Assembly (NCBI RefSeq): GCF_027580225.2
Contig: NC_073358.2
Span: forward strand, 7,011,501-7,075,500
Direction of reading: 5' to 3'
Length of the DNA stretch: 64,000 bases
Source: Misgurnus anguillicaudatus
Lineage: Eukaryota; Chordata; Actinopteri; Cypriniformes; Cobitidae
The notes under the pieces are model-generated. The model was not told where the DNA came from. It was given only the letters and a program-made list of their open reading frames with translations, and did not search any database. A program made the translations under genes and the position numbers. Shown here in pieces: positions 46,266 through 57,919 of this stretch (the first letter of the stretch is position 1; every line of letters starts with the position of its first letter).

Positions 46266-46753
46266 TAATTGCATCTATATCTGCTCCGCCAGACGGACGA
46301 GAATATCAGTTTTGTACGTTATTTCGTTCTGTTAACGATATTCTTTGAGGATGAATTGAACAACATGCCAATATTATTGCAGAACATATTTCACTTTTCT
46401 TTTAGCAAATATGTGTTCATTCGAATTTTCGATTGATTTATTTTTTTGTTTCACTGCTGATCGATCAAACGGGTGTTCGTGTAGGCTGTTAATTGTAAGA
46501 CTTGCTTTGTGAAGTCCTCATGTTATTTATGAGAGGCAGTGTTGTCTTTTTCACTTTCACGTGTTTCTTCCATCTGCCGACGGTGTCGCCATTTCTCATT
46601 TCACCCGTTTTTGTGCGTACGCCTGGGTAAGAGCTTGCTTAACGGACAGCACATTTTCCCGTCAAGTTTGCTTTTTATAAATAACATGTATTGCAAAGAG
46701 AGTGGCGTACGCCTTCTTTTGTGCGTACGCAACGTTTATAAATGAGGCCCCAG

Positions 46754-47648
46754 GTCTTTTAACATCTTTATACAACAATTCTGTACATTAAGTCCCAAAA
46801 ACCTTCACAAAAAAGTCTTGCAAATTCCATAAAGGCCCACTTATAGCCTCTACTAATGCACAGAGTTACTCACAGTATATATTAGTGAACAAAACGGAGG
46901 TAATGTGAGAAGAATAGACAGATGGCCATTGACTAAAGTGCTCTTCATGACAGACAAGAGAAGAAGGTGAGGGAGTTAATGTGTTCTGCAGTGAGCTGTG
47001 AGTAGTATACCCTTGTGGTTTTCTCTCATTGATTAGCATGATGGTGGGGTGTAAGGGTACGCAGACCTAACCATTAACAATCTCTCAAAAGATGTGGAAT
47101 CCTAAGTAAATGAAAAGACTCACCCAAGCAAAAAATAAACAATAAAAAACCTTATCTTTGTCCTGTTTGTGATTTTTAGCAATGTAGGGTAACAGCTACC
47201 AATTGTCGATGCAACAAACACAGCAGAAAAATGCAGCATTTTTGTCAAATCAACATATATCTTTTTGTTACTTTAACTTAAAAACTTAAGTTAGTAGGTT
47301 GAATTGACTTGCAAAAACAAGTTGTTTTAACTTCATGCTTCATTTTTTTCACAGTGGCAAATATACAGACCAAAAATACAGAGACATATGCAAGTCAGAA
47401 TAAGAGAAGTATTCAAGAGAAGTATTACCCTACATATCAGTTAAGAAAGTTAAAAGCTTGTGCAACAACATACTCAGTGCTGTTAGTGAGTAGATATTAT
47501 TTGTATGGGTTAGAGGTAATAAAAGGAAGCCTGTGAATGCTTATCTGATAACAGCACATTGTGCAGAACGTTTGAAGAAACGGAGTAAGGGCTCCAAACA
47601 GGACCTTCTGATGATCATATTGCAACCAGAAAGCACTAACTGCACTGA
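46754..47648. other. No recognised feature
   Basis: Non-coding. The 75-codon frame at 47309 has no recognised domain. Confidence 0.3.
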
Positions 47649-49342
47649 CACTAAAAATGCTCCCAAGCTGTCACTGGGGCAGTACCCTTTCAAAAGGTCC
47701 TAATATCAGGGAACTACACTAACCTTTTCCACTGGTGGCACTTGCGCTACCAATCTTTTCAGTTACTGGCGCAAAATATGATTTGGTCGCATATATTTTT
47801 TTCAAGTTATATTAAGGCACTCTGGATAATAATGAACAATAATGAAACTGTATTGCATACAGATATGCTTTTTATTTTACTTGCCATCTTTTAAACCACA
47901 TGCCTTCTTGTTTTCTTAAACGTTGCAGTGTTTCCCACAGATCTGAAATTTACTTGTGGTGGTAGCCGGTGAAAAGGGCAATCATTACCCACCGACAAAT
48001 AATGGTCTACTATACATGTGACGAAGAACTAATAATGTGTGACACAACACAATACTTTGATTTATTGAAAATTAATATTCATTTCATATTATATTTTATT
48101 AATCTAACCACCCCAAACTTTCTTTGCCATTAACAAAGCTGACACTGTTTGTCAAAGCACCACGAAAACACTTACTGTTTTTGCACTGATATATGAAGCA
48201 ATTAGACCCCTTTTATCAAACTCAATATAATACAATACGATGTATAGTATATTAATAGACAGTGCAGGTCTATAGATTATAAATGTGACTGATGTTATGA
48301 CTGATGTTATAATGGTAATAATTTCTATTAGATAGGCACTATTACTGCTTCTGCTCTATCTTTCTATTTGTCTCTTGCCGATTTAAAAGTCTACTTGCTG
48401 TCCCGGTGACAGACTTTACATTGCTTTGCTCGTTCAGTGCAATGGGCTTGACATTAGCATTGCTTTTTTGCTACAATCTCTGTGTAAACTTAATATGGAT
48501 ATGGTTTTAGAAAAGATATGGTTTATTAATAATAAGATTATTAAAAAAATGTGAGAAAGAAAATGCAGCGCGTTGTCGTAACAAGAACCATCGCCATAGA
48601 AACCGGAGGCACGCTGAAACTGCACTCGAGCTTTAGCGCGGTAGCGCTCATGGCCTTTTTTTTGCGATCGACTCGGGTTATAAACACAATATTAATCAGA
48701 CTTGGGACCCAAAGTAATTAAACTAGGACCTAACCGGACCCGACAGACCATTTAAAATATAAACCCGGAACCATACGGGTCCCGCGTCCTCAGTGAAGAA
48801 AGACCTCTGCTCAAGTTCAGAAACATGGAAGACACTGCGCTTGCTTCTCATCGCACCAAATTCATTGAGAAACAGAGAGCACGCGAACGCACACTCATAG
48901 GGAGAGACACAACGTGCTTTCACGCAAAATGAAGCCAACGTGTTGAAGGCTCAGAGCACGTTATAAAACGTATTCTTAAAATCCACAATTCTGTTTTAAT
49001 AAATGCTCATAGTAAATCATAGCATATTGTCTAAAACATTAGGTAGCACATTTGCGACCCATTAAAAATTAGGGTCGCAACGGCAGTTCAAAAGGTCGCA
49101 TATGCGACCATTTTGGTCGCAGTGTAGTTCCCTGTAATATGTACTATTTTAGGTACTGATAATGTATGTGTAACTTTGGTACCATATGTATCTTTGAGGT
49201 ATGAATATTTACCATTGAGGAACTAATATGCAACCCAATATATACCTCTGAGGGACTAATATGCAATCTTTAGGTGTAATGGTGTACCTTTTAAAAGGGT
49301 ACAGGCCTAGTGACAGATAGGGAGCATTTTTTTCTTACAGTG
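47649..49342. mobile_element. Rep-B copy split by another transposon
   Basis: Starts CACTAAAAATGCTCCC, with TCACTGGGGCAGTACCCTTTC; ends AGGGAGCATTTTTTTCTTACAGTG. Colinear with 2805-2992 once 47707-49134 and one flank copy are removed. Confidence 0.7.
47707..49134. mobile_element. CAGGGAACTACAC element with 6-bp duplication
   Basis: 1428 bp, from CAGGGAACTACACTAACC to GGTCGCAGTGTAGTTCCCTG, with GGTCGCATA...TATGCGACC subterminal boxes. TAATAT flanks it (47701-47706, 49135-49140). The Rep-B copy at 2805 shows the empty site (CCTAATATGTACC), so the 6-bp duplication is firm. The interior includes GTGTTTCCCACAGATCTGAAATTT, a scrap of the 62.2-kb family. No transposase. Confidence 0.88.
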
Positions 49343-49410
49343 TCTAATATGATCCATGAAGATCCATTTATTAGAAAAGTAGCGTATATTGTAAAACTGA
49401 TAATTGTGCA

Positions 49411-49810
49411 GTGGCGGCTCGTGATTGCTCATCCGAGGGGCGCTAATTATAAATAGTTGTCCGGAGTATCATGTGTGTTGCTTGCGTTTTCAAAATATGT
49501 GTTTGTTGCGTCATGTGAAGCATGTGCATCACGTGTTTTGTCAAAATAAGTGCCTGCTGCATACGCATCAAAACCGTTTATGATAAAAGAGACGCTCACC
49601 TTCACAAAATACACGCAAGACACTCCCTTAACACTAAACTCTGATTACGCATGAGATTATACGAGTATCAGGCAAATGCAAGTGTCTCTTTAACATAAAC
49701 CCTTTAGACGCATCTGCATCAAGCACTTATTTTGACAAGCCACGTGATCCACACAGGATCTCTTGATGTACATAACACATATTTTGAAAAAAGGAACCAA
49801 ACACATGACG
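49411..49810. mobile_element. hAT-type left fragment (CAGTGGCGGCTCGTG)
   Basis: Starts CAGTGGCGGCTCGTGATTGC and TCATCCGAGGGGCGC. The same start and the words TTTTCAAAATATGTGTTTGTTGCGTCAT recur at 59758-59880. Right terminus not found. Confidence 0.5.
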
Positions 49811-50590
49811 GGCTACATACATGTTGTTGCATTAGTTATGGCATTATATTTAAATATATTTGTATCACAAATAAAATGTTGCTGTTAAAACAACCAGATC
49901 AGCAGTTTGCTGCATACGAGAGGTTAGCATGCTTCGCTCCAATAGACTGAATAGACAGACTGTGACATTGGCAGAGAACATGTAGTTATGTGAAGATAAC
50001 CTTTAGTCTACAAAAACAGGTCAGTTACTCAAGATACTGTCCCATATAAAGCAACCCAATTTGAAATCCAGTCAGAAAAAAGACCAATATTACATAATTT
50101 CAAATAGAAAAACTTACAAAAAAGACTAATTTCACACATAATAAGCTAAGATCTAGGATGAAAATGTCATCTTAGACACAATGTCTGATTCTAAATTGAA
50201 ATCTTTTCCCTATCTTTTCAGTTCTGGCAGGTCACGTCAGTCAAACTCACATCATCTGACATTCAGCTGATGTCAACCAATCGAGATGGTATACGTAATC
50301 GGCCTCATCTATTTAAATACCCTATCCTATTCATAGTTGCATCAGCATGGGTCTCACTGAATCCTTGGTGTTTCCAAGCTGATGACAAAGCACATGAACG
50401 TGGTTTGTTGCCGGGGTCAAGAAGCATGCGTAGTTTAAGTCAAGCCCTCAAAATTAAAAACGTAAGTTTTTTTTGTTTTTCACAAAACATGCTACACATG
50501 TATACATAGCTTGAGGCACAAGATGCTAAAACAAAAATATGAAATGTGAGGCACTGGCCAAAAAAATACCAGTAAAGCACAACATGCTAC
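49811..50590. other. No recognised feature
   Basis: Non-coding; frames of 72 and 79 codons are not recognised. Confidence 0.3.
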
Positions 50591-50595
50591 GGTTA

Positions 50596-50912
50596 CCATG
50601 GGTTCACACCAGCTGCATTTGAGGCGTCAAATTCGCGTCTACCGCGTCTAGTTTGCCGCTTGAACATTTTGAGTTTACTTGCTTCATTCATTTGAAATTC
50701 TTGTCATTGAGACATTCACGTGGAAAATCGAGTCATAGGAGGGTCTTCTGTGACTCCGCTCGCTTCCTGTAATCACGTCACAACTAAAGCAAGTTCCTGA
50801 TTGGTTAACGCGGCACGTTTTTCCGCCATAGTTAAAATTTTTCAACTCGCTCAATTCCCGCCAGAATCCAGTTTACCGTGCCGCGCTAAACGCCTCATTC
50901 GCGCCGCGAGAC
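50596..50912. mobile_element. Harbinger-type MITE, right end missing
   Basis: Starts after TTA with GGGTTCACACCAGCTGC and GAGGCGTCAAATTCGCGTC, matching the terminus at 57.9-58.3 kb. The right part ends GCGCTAAACGCCTCATTCGCGCCGCGAG, where a second element abuts. Confidence 0.65.
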
Positions 50913-50916
50913 CTTA

Positions 50917-51143
50917 ATGCTTCGTACACACCAAACGCGGGGTATCGCGTTACTCGCTCTAGATTACTGCGTGTCATGCGAATTTTTCGTTCGAGTTGAA
51001 TATTTTCAACCTATTAGGCCCCGCCAATATTGCGTCATTCGCATCACCCCACGTGAGGAAGCATCTGATCGCGTCTTTGCATTGACTTTGAACATAACAT
51101 TGAAATCACTCGCGTTTGACGCCGACTGGTCTGAATGCAGCAT
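50917..51143. mobile_element. Second Harbinger-type MITE abutting the first
   Basis: From ATGCTTCGTACACACCAAACGCG to GCGTTTGACGCCGACTGGTC and TGAATGCAGCAT, imperfect inverted ends of the CG-rich 'ACACCA..CGCG' type. TTA precedes it (50914-50916) but is not kept on the right. Confidence 0.6.
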
Positions 51144-52245
51144 GAGAATGCTAAAGCTATCTATATAAATGTACATCAGCATCTCATACTTCATCCCCCT
51201 AAAACACTTCTATAAAAAAATAAACTGGTAAACCTCATTTATTGAGTGATTAGTGGACTGTTGTAAAGCTTAGTCTAATAATTCATCCTGCTTGTCTGTA
51301 AAAATCTTCTAAACTTTGCATGCTAAATGTACCTTTAAGCTGTTTTTTGCCAGAAATGAATTCCTCCTCCTTACAATGTGAGGATGATGATGTGTAACCA
51401 ACTTCCTGTTAGTGAACCAGAAGGAAGAGAGAGAGGAAGCTCATAATGACTCAAGAGTTTCATATACAGTGACGTTTGGACTCAAACAACATCAAAACAG
51501 CTTCAAAGATTGTATTGGGGAAAATTTTAGAAAAGACTAAATGTATTAATTTATGTAAAAAATAAACTTTTCACCAAATGATTCCAGTTTGTTTTGTAAA
51601 AAAAAAAGGATTTGAAAAAAACGTTTTTCATTTGAAAATGGATTTATAACAGGGGTTAGGCAGACATAAATCCATATAATTGTGTGTCTCTGTACTTTCA
51701 TATCCTTGTTGGCAGTTTATTTCTCAGGGACTAGTCATATTTAGGCAGGGTTGGTTTAGGAGGATGTAGAAGCTAAATATCAGGCGGCTTCATCACATCC
51801 TCTTAACATTTTTTTCGGCCTCAGCTAGGCTTAAAATAATCATCAGCATTTCAACAGAAGGGGACGTGAAAAAATGCCACAAAAGCCCAGTTCTCTAAAC
51901 GCAATAAAGACACGAAACTAAGAACCAAAACCTTGAGATTTAGGGGCTTTGTTTTTTTCCCTACATTACCACACGCACACACAAATACATAAGTACATAA
52001 GTCTTCTTGTTATGTCATCAGTACCAATGTGGTAAAGCCAATAATTTTGAAACGTGATTAGCACCACGTTTCACCCAGGGTTATGAAACCCTGCTTCAGC
52101 ACAGCATTAGCACCGCTCTCGCAAGGTTAACCCTACATTGCAATGCCAAACATGCACAGTAAACAGTTCACTGACATGACAGATATATTTTTCTCACTGA
52201 TGTGGAAGTCAGAGAAAAGCAGTTATTTAAACTGCATGCTGTATC
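51144..52245. other. No recognised feature
   Basis: Non-coding, about 1.1 kb without a recognised transposon. Confidence 0.35.
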
Positions 52246-52249
52246 TATC

Positions 52250-53555
52250 CAGTCATCATATGGCTCCTCAATGCGGCTGCAGTTAGAGACCATTTTTACG
52301 CAGTGAAAGCATTTTTATAACCCGTGGCTGATGAGCGACGTGTAGATTTGCATTTCTCTCTTTGCCTTTACAGAAATATGTGTATTTTCTATGAGGACGC
52401 GGTCCGGTCCTAACAGCGCTACCCGTCTTCACATCCCCATCAAACAGCGTATACAACACATATCTATCGCGGACAAATGCATACTCATGTCAAAGTTTAT
52501 TATTTGCATGCGTTTTAAAGTTTTGAGCGTTTAAACTTTCATTTTCCTAACAGCTGCTCTCGTCTGCATACACCCGCCGCGCGCACACACAGCAGCCTGT
52601 CATCAGCATAGATATGTATAAAGGCTAGATGGCTCAAGGCGGAGTCCCTAACGGCATCACCGGGCGGCCATCTTACGACAGGGCGCTCGCTCACTTGTAG
52701 CATTGAGTTTAATGGTGCAGGTACTTTTAAATGACCATAACTTGCTCAATTTTCTACCGATTTTCAAACGGTTTGGGTTTTTACAAACGTTATTAACGTG
52801 GCTATAATTCTGGATGCTTTAACATGTTTCATGAATTTATTTTTTATTTTTAGTATAGGTATGCAGTGTCATAGGTACATCTTTGACGTTTATAACAAAC
52901 CAAACCGTTTGAAAATTGGTAAAAAATTACGCAAGTTATGGTCATTTAAAAGTACCTGCATCATTAAAACTCAATGCTACGAGTGAGCGAGCGCCCTGTC
53001 GTAAGATGGCCGCCAAAATGCGGACGTTGCACTCAATTGGCCAGCAGCGCGGACGAGCCATCTAGCCTTTATACATATCTATGGTCATCAGTGCACGTGA
53101 ACAGAGCGATATCTCTGTCAAGTCTTAAAGCTGCAGTAACCTAATTCATCTCTCAAATAAATCACTCTCTGCTCTTCACTAAAGAACTGTTGTACTTCAT
53201 ACAAATGCGTGCATATTTAATTCATACAGTAAAGACTGTGAAGTGTTTTATTTTCATTCGTTTTTACAGACATAAGCCTTTTTAAAGGCATATTAAATTT
53301 CTCTTTGCAGAAGAAATATTTGTTGTGCTAATTTATTTGATTCTATATTAAAACAATAATGTACCTAATTACTGCAAGTTATATAACAAAGGCAACATCT
53401 GTGGTATTACTTTATCTAGAAAAAATGTTAAAAGTTACACTCATCAAAGAGCTTGCATATCAGCTTGAAAAATCGGCATTGGTATCGGCCGATCATGAAG
53501 ACAACAAATCGGTGATCGGTATCGGCCTGCAAAAATCCTGATCGGAGCATCCCTA
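52250..53555. mobile_element. hAT (GATGCTCCGATC type) carrying a long-TIR element
   Basis: The right end CCTGATCGGAGCATCCCTA at 53555 matches, in reverse complement, the terminus of 26421-26844. Internal blocks also match (GGCTCCTCAATGCGGCTGC, GACCATTTTTACGCAGTG, TGGTATTACTTTATCTAGAAA, TTTATTTGATTCTATATTAAAACAATAAT). The outer left terminus is not recognisable, so the start is approximate. The 52607-53083 insert splits it. Confidence 0.7.
52607..53083. mobile_element. Element with about 190-bp inverted repeats, 8-bp duplication
   Basis: 477 bp, from CATAGATATGTATAAAGGC to GCCTTTATACATATCTATG. Long inverted repeats include GGCCATCTTACGACAGGGCG, CTCGCTCAC, TTTTAAATGACCATAACTTG and their complements. 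Flanked by GTCATCAG (52599-52606, 53084-53091). A MITE; class unclear because hAT-like 8-bp targets go with unusually long inverted repeats. Confidence 0.9.
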
Positions 53556-53570
53556 ATTATCTCAGTTTAA

Positions 53571-53695
53571 TAGTTGATACGCTTTATCTACAATTTAAAC
53601 TAAGGTAATTAACACTTCTTTATTTTGATTGTATAGTTGATACGCTTTAGCTACAATTTGAACTAAGGCATTTTACTTCCTTATTTTGATTGTTA
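53571..53695. repeat. 63-bp tandem duplication
   Basis: TAGTTGATACGCTTTATCTAC...TTATTTTGATTGTA is followed by a second copy starting at 53634, with an internal gap and a few substitutions. Confidence 0.85.
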
Positions 53696-54474
53696 TCAAA
53701 AATAACCTACTCTAGAGGAACTCTGTTGTTATTGATTATATGAGGAAGTCTACAATATTTAAGTTTGGGCCACAAACGCTGTTTATGTTGTTGCCGCTGT
53801 CTATAGGGAGGAAATAATTGATTGCCTGTAGATCATAACTGCATACTTTCTGGTCTTACTAAGTAACCTGTTGTTGACAGTAAATAAATAATACTGTAAT
53901 GACATTTAAAGTAGATTTTCTATGCAACACAATACAATTGCAACCTGTTTTACTGACCAACCTGAAATAGAAGCATTAGCTTATTAGGTCATACAGGTTT
54001 GGTCCAACATAATGGAAAGTCACATAAATAAAGACAGAAGCTCTTGTGACCTACTTCTTTAGTGACAGTGAGTATTGGAAACCTAATTTTTTCCCAGACG
54101 AGTAGTGTTAAAACCACATGCTATTTAGAGGGTCATTTTTATACGCTGTGGTTCCCAAAAATGTTCCTGAAGTTCCCGCAACACAACAGATTTTGAGTGC
54201 CTGGCTGTATGAATAACTTAACAGCTTAAAGCGGAAGTCCACCCTAAAACAACATTATGCTCCAACACTATATTCATATTAACAACAACATGATAATAAC
54301 TTTCAACGTAGTATGTTTACCGTAGTTACACAAAACAAGCAACAACTAAGCCGAATTATGTTTTAGATATTTTTACCATTTCACAGTACCTGACTCTGTG
54401 GAAAAACTGGACAGAAAACAGTAATTGAAATCATCCTGGCGAAAGTGCTGGCTGCATATTCAAATTTTCGAGTA
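53696..54474. other. No recognised feature
   Basis: Non-coding. Confidence 0.3.
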
Positions 54475-54482
54475 ATCTATTA

Positions 54483-55487
54483 TAGAGCCCGACCGATATA
54501 TCGGCAGGCCGATATGATCGGCCGATATTAGGCATTTTCCAAACTATTGGTATCGGCATTCATAATGGCCGATAAATGAATATTTAAAAAAAAAAAACGG
54601 ACGAAACAGCCTTCAACCATGTCATGAGTGTTGCCGTTGTATAGTTTGTCCACCAGAGGGCACTCTACAACCTCCCTGTTGGAAACACTTGTGTATAACG
54701 AGTCACACATCCTGCAACCTGCTGATCCAGCCAGAGTCGGGCAGAACAATGTTTAAGGGGGCGTGCACACCAACGCTTTTACGCCCGTGGCCGGCGCATG
54801 TTTTCAATTCATTTCAATGGAAACTCTGCGTTTTTCAAATAAGCCAGCAGCTAGCGGTTTTTTCCGCACTGAAAACCGGCGCAGGGAGTTGAGAAATGTT
54901 CAACTTTGGAAGAAAAGATCCGCTCGTCAATGTCAGTTCTCACGCGGCCGTCCAATCACAGTGGAGGTGGGGCGGGACAAGTATCACAGCAACCAACCGT
55001 CTCACAGCTGACGTATCAGAGCTACCAAAGCGCTTAGCTGAAGAAAGCTGGCACTCAGCTGAAAAACAGCTGGCATTCGGCGTCCTCAAGGCGTTTTCAG
55101 CCGCGTTTAAAAGTTTTGGTGTGTCCAGCCCCTAAGTGAGTTCATGGTGAGTTGGTCACGAGACATGCATTGCTTGAATAACAATTTAAAAAACATCCCA
55201 ATCAGTTCTCTTAACTCAAATAAGCATGACAAAATTTGTGACTATCATGTCCAGTTTTGCTGCTGTTAAATAAGCTGAGAGTGAAGCGGAATTACCTAGT
55301 AAAATCATATTTTAGTTAAAACTCATAAATAATCACAAATAACTAATGTTAGGGAAATCCGTTAATGTTTTGTTGCACGTTTCTGGGAAAAAAAATATTG
55401 GCAGATATATCGGAATATCAGATTTTAAAAACCAACAAACATTTGTATCGGTATCGGCCTTCAAAATCCTTTATCGGTTGGGCTCTA
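54483..55487. mobile_element. hAT with perfect 8-bp duplication
   Basis: 1005 bp, from TAGAGCCCGACCGATATATC to CTTTATCGGTTGGGCTCTA, with GGCCGATA and TATCGGCC boxes, flanked by ATCTATTA (54475-54482, 55488-55495). A Harbinger-type MITE is nested at 54757-55132. Confidence 0.93.
54757..55132. mobile_element. Harbinger-type MITE in TAA target
   Basis: About 376 bp with imperfect inverted ends (GGGGGCGTGCACACCAACGC and TTTTGGTGTGTCCAGCCCC) and TAA on both sides (54754-54756, 55133-55135), as expected for PIF/Harbinger. The CG-rich interior yields several spurious plus-strand frames. Confidence 0.8.
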
Positions 55488-55495
55488 ATCTATTA

Positions 55496-55726
55496 GTGGT
55501 GTGTCAACAGAGGGTCGTGTTGATGTAAACAATAAAAACTCCCGGTTGTCCTTACTTCCACATACTGCACAGGTTCTAGTCATCTGTTATCGAGGGTTTA
55601 GGTGATTTCCCCTTCAGAGACAGTAAAAGCGGAGTTACTCTTTGGTTGGGTTCGTCTGCCGGCTAACTTTAAGTTGACTTGAGTTGATTTGAGAGCAGGT
55701 TGAGTGGTAAAAGAAGTTATTAGGCT
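55496..55726. other. No recognised feature
   Basis: Non-coding spacer. Confidence 0.3.
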
Positions 55727-55862
55727 TGTTTAACTTCATGCGGCGTTGCAAGAATCGGCAGCCGGATGACGTCAAAGTAGCGCGAGAGCGATTCACGAAA
55801 TCATACGGAGGAGTTTCCTTTAAATCGCTCTCGCGGAACCTTGACGTCATCCGGCAGTGGTT
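55727..55862. mobile_element. Palindromic MITE related to 39990-40163
   Basis: GGCTTGTTTAACTTCATGCGGC, GGCAGCCGGATGACGTC and CGCGAGAGCGATT, with the complementary arm CGCTCTCGCGGAACCTTGACG and TCATCCGGCAG. The outer right arm is lost, so it is a partial copy. Confidence 0.7.
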
Positions 55863-56131
55863 AATGGGTGGAGCTAATGACTCAGTTTCGCGCAGTGCAT
55901 TCTGGTTAATTGAGTCCATCAAAGGCCGTTACGAAAATTCCGCTTCAACACACTATCAATCTAATAATAAATAATAAATCTCGTGTAAAATGCAAAATGG
56001 ACATAAATTACCTGTGATAACAGGCTAAAATATCTAGGGTTCAATTCCACTTTAAGTAAGACACTTCAAGACCGGAAAACAAGGACACAGTGTTGGGATC
56101 ATCTGCTATAAATCACCCACATAAGCAATAA

Positions 56132-56521
56132 GGCTGTAAATTGGCAATAATCTCAAGATACGGTACGTATCGCGTTACATGCCGTAGAAATATGTTGCGA
56201 TACATAGCGGTACTGTAAAATTGGACGATATGTTGGAAAATGTCCTATTGTGGGAATATAACAGGATATAATTTAACGAAAGCTGTCATTGAGAACACAC
56301 CACCATATGCAAACCGTAGCAAAAAATTTTTTTAGCGCACCCCTATGCTAGTACTTCCTGTCACTGTTGAAGTTCAGAGATAAGAAGAATGATATCAAAA
56401 CAACTGTCATGAATCTAATCTAATTTTTAAATATTTAAAAAAGCTTTCTTTTTGAGAACCAATACAGTGTTATCTGACAAAATATCACGATAATACATTG
56501 GTAGTTTCTTACATCCCCTAA
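56132..56521. mobile_element. Eroded hAT-type element
   Basis: Left TAAGGCTGTAAATTGGCAATAA with ATACGGTACGTATCGCG boxes; right AAATATCACGATAATAC and ACATCCCCTA. The flanks are only roughly similar (ATAAGCAA and ATAGCAAC). Boundaries approximate. Confidence 0.45.
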
Positions 56522-56544
56522 TAGCAACATGTACATTTTACATC

Positions 56545-56640
56545 AAAAGCAACTTCAAGTTCATTCAAGGTATCGCAAAACCTTTGCGTTGCTAACGCTC
56601 TATCAACTGAGTTACAGGAGCACTGTAGTATAAACTCTCT
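56545..56640 (-). repeat. tRNA-SINE fragment, reverse
   Basis: TTCATTCAAGGTATCGC, then GCGTTGCTAACGCTCTATCAACTGAGTTACAGGAGC, the reverse form of a SINE tRNA-like head containing its A-box side. An internal part is deleted. Confidence 0.6.
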
Positions 56641-56754
56641 TGCCAAAAAAGTTCATTCATTTGCATTAACTACTTTTTAATGCTTTATCAACAATATCAA
56701 CAACTTTAAACAGCTTTAAAGTTAAAGACACACACTGGAAAAAGCAGTCTGATT

Positions 56755-56890
56755 TGACACAGATGCTTTTATCCAATGAGACTTACAGTGCATTACAAGG
56801 TAAACGTTTTTATCAGTATGTGTGTTTTCTCGGTTCAAACCCAATACCTTTTTCTCTTTTAACGCCATAATGCTCTACAACAGAGGTATA
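56755..56890 (-). repeat. tRNA-SINE fragment, reverse
   Basis: GATGCTTTTATCCAATGAGACTTACAGTGCATTACAAGG, ATCAGTATGTGTGTTTTCTCGGTTCAAACCC and ATAATGCTCTAC: the SINE tail and part of the body on the reverse strand. Confidence 0.7.
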
Positions 56891-57683
56891 TAGGAGCAGA
56901 CTTAAGTCTGTGAGCTAAATTGTGATCATAGTTGTTTTCGGTATGACCTAGCTTAAAACATGGCCAACATGAAAGGGTTCCTCTGTGCAAGCGTTTGGAA
57001 TATTTGAATAAAAGGCTGTGACAAAGGCTTTTCAAACTTTCCTGCATTTAAACGTGGTTTTTCCATATTTTTTCTTCTTGTGGTTGGCCGATCATAAGCC
57101 ATCACCGATGCCAGACAGAGAGAATGACAGCCCTAGAAAAATAGGGACTTTAATACTTTATAATACTGTCTTTGTTTTGTGTGTGTGGGTGACGGTCAAA
57201 GTTAAAAGGCAGAAGTTTGTGGTCATCAGTGAAATGAAAGCTGAGTGGCCACGCCTCTATCTCTGAATCTTTGCTAATGAGCGAGACATTTAAAGAGGCC
57301 TTTATGAGATGCCAAATCCTGTTTTACACCCAAGAAAGAGATTTTAAACGTGATTAAGACCAGATCTGCATGCCTGTAGCACAGGAGCATGCAAGGAAAT
57401 TAGCAGGCATTTTGAATGGTGTCAGATGGCCCACAGCGTGATGCTTTCAGTGGATATTTTATAAAAAAGCTTCCATGAGGTGGACTAAAAGGAAGAAACA
57501 TTTAAAGCAAAGTGGGGGAAATTCAGAAATACTGTACATTTGGCCATTTGTAGATGAGACAAATGTGGAATTGCTTCATTATACACCAATCTGAAGAAAA
57601 TTATTCAAGACATAAACAACGTAGAATTCTTGTTATAGACAAGAAAAACATAAATTCCAATACCAAACATAGAATGAAGAAAA
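56891..57683. other. No recognised feature
   Basis: Non-coding, transposon-poor. The 82-codon plus frame at 57018 is not recognised. Confidence 0.35.
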
Positions 57684-57919
57684 TATGGACGTAGTGTCCA
57701 TGATGTCACCCATACATTTGTGAAGAGCTTTTTTGAAACCAATAGTTGGCAGAGCCTGTAATTGCTATCTTGGCAGCCCGTCACCGCACATGACTTGCGG
57801 ATAACCAATAATGGGCAAAGAGCTGGGACATGGGTTGAGCTGAAGTGCCTGGTTGCTGAAACCACGCCCGCCTCACCTCTCACTTAAGTGACCACATCCT
57901 TAATTATGCAGAATTTTTA
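57684..57919. repeat. Rep-C left half
   Basis: GATGTCACCCATACATTTGTGAAGAGCTTTTTTGAAACC through GACCACATCCTTAATTATGCAGAA is colinear with 8494-9240 minus its hAT. The right half is missing after the Harbinger-type insert. Confidence 0.65.

Larger units (their letters stand above)
45717..46750 (+). mobile_element. PIF/Harbinger-type element with Myb-like gene relic
   Basis: Inverted ends GGGCCTTATTTATAAAAG and CGTTTATAAATGAGGCCC, with GCGTACGC and TTTGTGCGTACGC boxes inside; CAG on both sides (45714-45716, 46751-46753). About 1 kb. Only part of the accessory gene remains, and the transposase gene is absent. Confidence 0.8.

Noticed and set aside
46033..46335. 100-codon frame with Ile-Tyr-Leu-Ser repeats
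   Set aside because: Translation of the (ATCT)n microsatellite; only the first part of the overlapping frame at 45969 is a gene relic.
56545..56640. tRNA gene
   Set aside because: The tRNA-like text is the head of a degraded SINE on the reverse strand; it cannot fold into a complete cloverleaf with the sequence present.
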